Of a stretch of 64,000 nt of DNA, positions 62,822 through 64,000 are shown in pieces; position 1 is the first letter of the stretch, and every line of letters begins with the position of its first letter. The stretch comes from Sandarakinorhabdus sp. GTDB taxonomy: Bacteria; Pseudomonadota; Alphaproteobacteria; Sphingomonadales; Sphingomonadaceae. The stretch spans positions 124,001 through 188,000 of the forward strand of contig JAIMKW010000004.1 of NCBI GenBank assembly GCA_020692215.1. Direction: 5' to 3'. Made by a program: the position numbers and the translations under genes. The notes beneath the pieces were generated by a model. That model searched no databases. It worked only from the letters and a program-made list of their open reading frames with translations, and had not been told where the DNA came from.

Positions 62822-64000
62822 CTAGCGCGCGCCCATGCTAACAGGTGGAATTTCGCCAAGCGAGGTGTCGGGGCTGTCCGGCTTCCAGCCATGGCCTGGC
62901 CGGAACACCGTTTCCCGGCCGGCCATGATATCGCCGGACGCCACCTGCAAGGCCAGCCGCTCGTTGTCCCGGCGGATATATTCCTCGGTGATCGCATCCA
63001 CTGTTGCGGGCGATGCGCCCAGTTCGGCCAGCGCGATCCGGCCGACTTCGAGCGCGCTGTGGAACAGCTCGCGCACGGCAAGATCCATGTCCGCCTCCAT
63101 CAGCCGCATATAGTGCAGCCGGTCGTGTGCGCGCGCCACCACCTTCAGGTGCGGGAACGCCGTCCGCACGGCATCCAGCCGGTGCGGATCCCAGGCGCCC
63201 CCGGTCGTCACGATCAGCATCCTTGCATCCCGCGCCCCCGCGGCCCGCAGCACATCGGGCCGGAAGCCGTCGCCATAATAAACCTTCCAGCCGAACGCTT
63301 TGGATTGCTCGATCTGGTCCGGCTTGGTGTCGATCAGCACCACATCCACGCCGCGTGCGTGCAGCAACTGCGTCACGATCTGCCCGAACCGGCCATAGCC
63401 CAGCACGATCACCGCGCCGGGGCGTGCGCTGTCGGGCCGGTCCAGCCCATCGGCGCTTGTCTCGGCCTCGGCTGGAACAAGGCGACGGTACAGGCTCATC
63501 AGCACCAGCGAAAACAGCATGGAAAGGGTGACGACTGCAGTAAACAGCGATGCCGCCTCGGGCCGGATCAGCAGGCCGGCAACGGCAGCCGACAGCAGCA
63601 CGAAGGCAAATTCCCCACCCTCCGAAAGCAGCAGGCCCATCGGCCAGGCTTCGCGCCATGGGCTTCCGAAAGCCCGGGCAAGGCCGGCGATGACAACCAG
63701 CTTCACCGCCATCAGTGCGATGACCATCATCAGAACCTGCCCGGGGCTCTGCAGCACAACGGCGATGTTCAGCGTCATGCCGATCGCCAGGAAGAACAGG
63801 CCCAGAAGCAGCCCGCGGAAGGGCTCAATGTCGGCCTCGAGTTCGTGCCGATAGGGGCTGTCGGCCAGCATCACGCCGGCGATGAAGGCACCAAGCGCCA
63901 TGGAAAGCCCGAAGGTTGCCATCAGCAGCGAAGCCCCGAGCACGGTAAGAAGCGCGGCAATCACGAAAATGTCACGCGTGCCGACCTGCCCGAACAGCTT
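62822..64000 (-). CDS. KefB/KefC-type cation:proton antiporter (3' part)
   Basis: The visible 392 residues run off the right edge, so the N-terminus is missing. Several membrane helices of the CPA2 antiporter domain are seen (FGLSMALGAFIAGVMLADSPYR, LGLFFLAIGMTLNI), then an RCK/TrkA-N domain starting VIVLGYGRFGQIVTQLL with FGWKVYYGDGFRPDVLRAAG. This matches glutathione-gated potassium efflux systems. Whether glutathione regulates it cannot be told. It ends ~220 bases from glnB. Confidence 0.9.
   Translation of the reverse strand, partial: KLFGQVGTRDIFVIAALLTVLGASLLMATFGLSMALGAFIAGVMLADSPYRHELEADIEPFRGLLLGLFFLAIGMTLNIAVVLQSPGQVLMMVIALMAVKLVVIAGLARAFGSPWREAWPMGLLLSEGGEFAFVLLSAAVAGLLIRPEAASLFTAVVTLSMLFSLVLMSLYRRLVPAEAETSADGLDRPDSARPGAVIVLGYGRFGQIVTQLLHARGVDVVLIDTKPDQIEQSKAFGWKVYYGDGFRPDVLRAAGARDARMLIVTTGGAWDPHRLDAVRTAFPHLKVVARAHDRLHYMRLMEADMDLAVRELFHSALEVGRIALAELGASPATVDAITEEYIRRDNERLALQVASGDIMAGRETVFRPGHGWKPDSPDTSLGEIPPVSMGAR

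Overview
The window is a gene-dense, high-GC stretch of an alphaproteobacterial chromosome, most likely from Sphingomonadales. The grounds are an ALA-synthase type HemA, a PEPxxWA-type C-terminal sorting signal, a Caulobacter-type TonB-dependent receptor, a CYP153-like P450, a long CTC-type ribosomal protein L25, RpoH and RpoN of alphaproteobacterial type, and tightly overlapping start/stop codons throughout. I see no rRNA, CRISPR array, prophage or insertion sequence. Two tRNAs are present: Pro-GGG and Thr-UGU.

Layout. 0-20 kb is mostly housekeeping: hemA, queCE, a PEP-CTERM protein, rluD-rpoH, a JAMM protease, a cold-shock protein, a DjlA-like co-chaperone, a transporter, an amidase, an S1/P1 nuclease, mtnP-apt, a MaoC protein, folP, a FecA-like receptor, rplY-pth-ychF and a cation-efflux homologue. 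20-29 kb holds a lone ccmA, tRNA-Pro and an eight-gene minus-strand run: folE, rimO, ogt, a fused membrane/spermidine-synthase protein, argC, a GNAT acetyltransferase, a gamma carbonic anhydrase and a Gfo/Idh oxidoreductase. 29-36 kb is the most accessory-looking part. It has two AhpD-like peroxidase-family genes, an NrtS-like protein, a YiiX-like amidase beside an apparently frameshifted CBS protein, a TetR regulator with a perfect palindromic operator, and a ten-cysteine secreted peptide followed by a His-rich protein of unknown function.

36-48 kb is a complete N-acetylglucosamine utilisation locus. A TonB-dependent receptor and a SPOR-like/NAGPA phosphodiester glycosidase overlap by one base. 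Upstream lie a NagE EIICB with a degenerate second EIIB and a fused EIIA-HPr-EI phosphotransferase. Divergent from these are nagB-II and nagA, then a GntR-type NagR. A shared TTGGTAT box (ATACCA on the other strand) lies over or beside the promoters. The expected route is outer-membrane uptake, release of GlcNAc in the periplasm, PTS import as GlcNAc-6-P, deacetylation, then deamination to fructose-6-P.

48-64 kb holds tRNA-Thr, ppc, comM, a DUF937-OmpA fusion, DUF805, a CYP153-like P450, dctA, a HAD phosphatase, rpoN-lptB, glnBA and the end of a KefB/C-type antiporter. The glnBA operon has an exact sigma-54 promoter, and the gene for that sigma factor is 2.5 kb away. Functions are read from motifs and family resemblance. 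Nothing was searched against databases.
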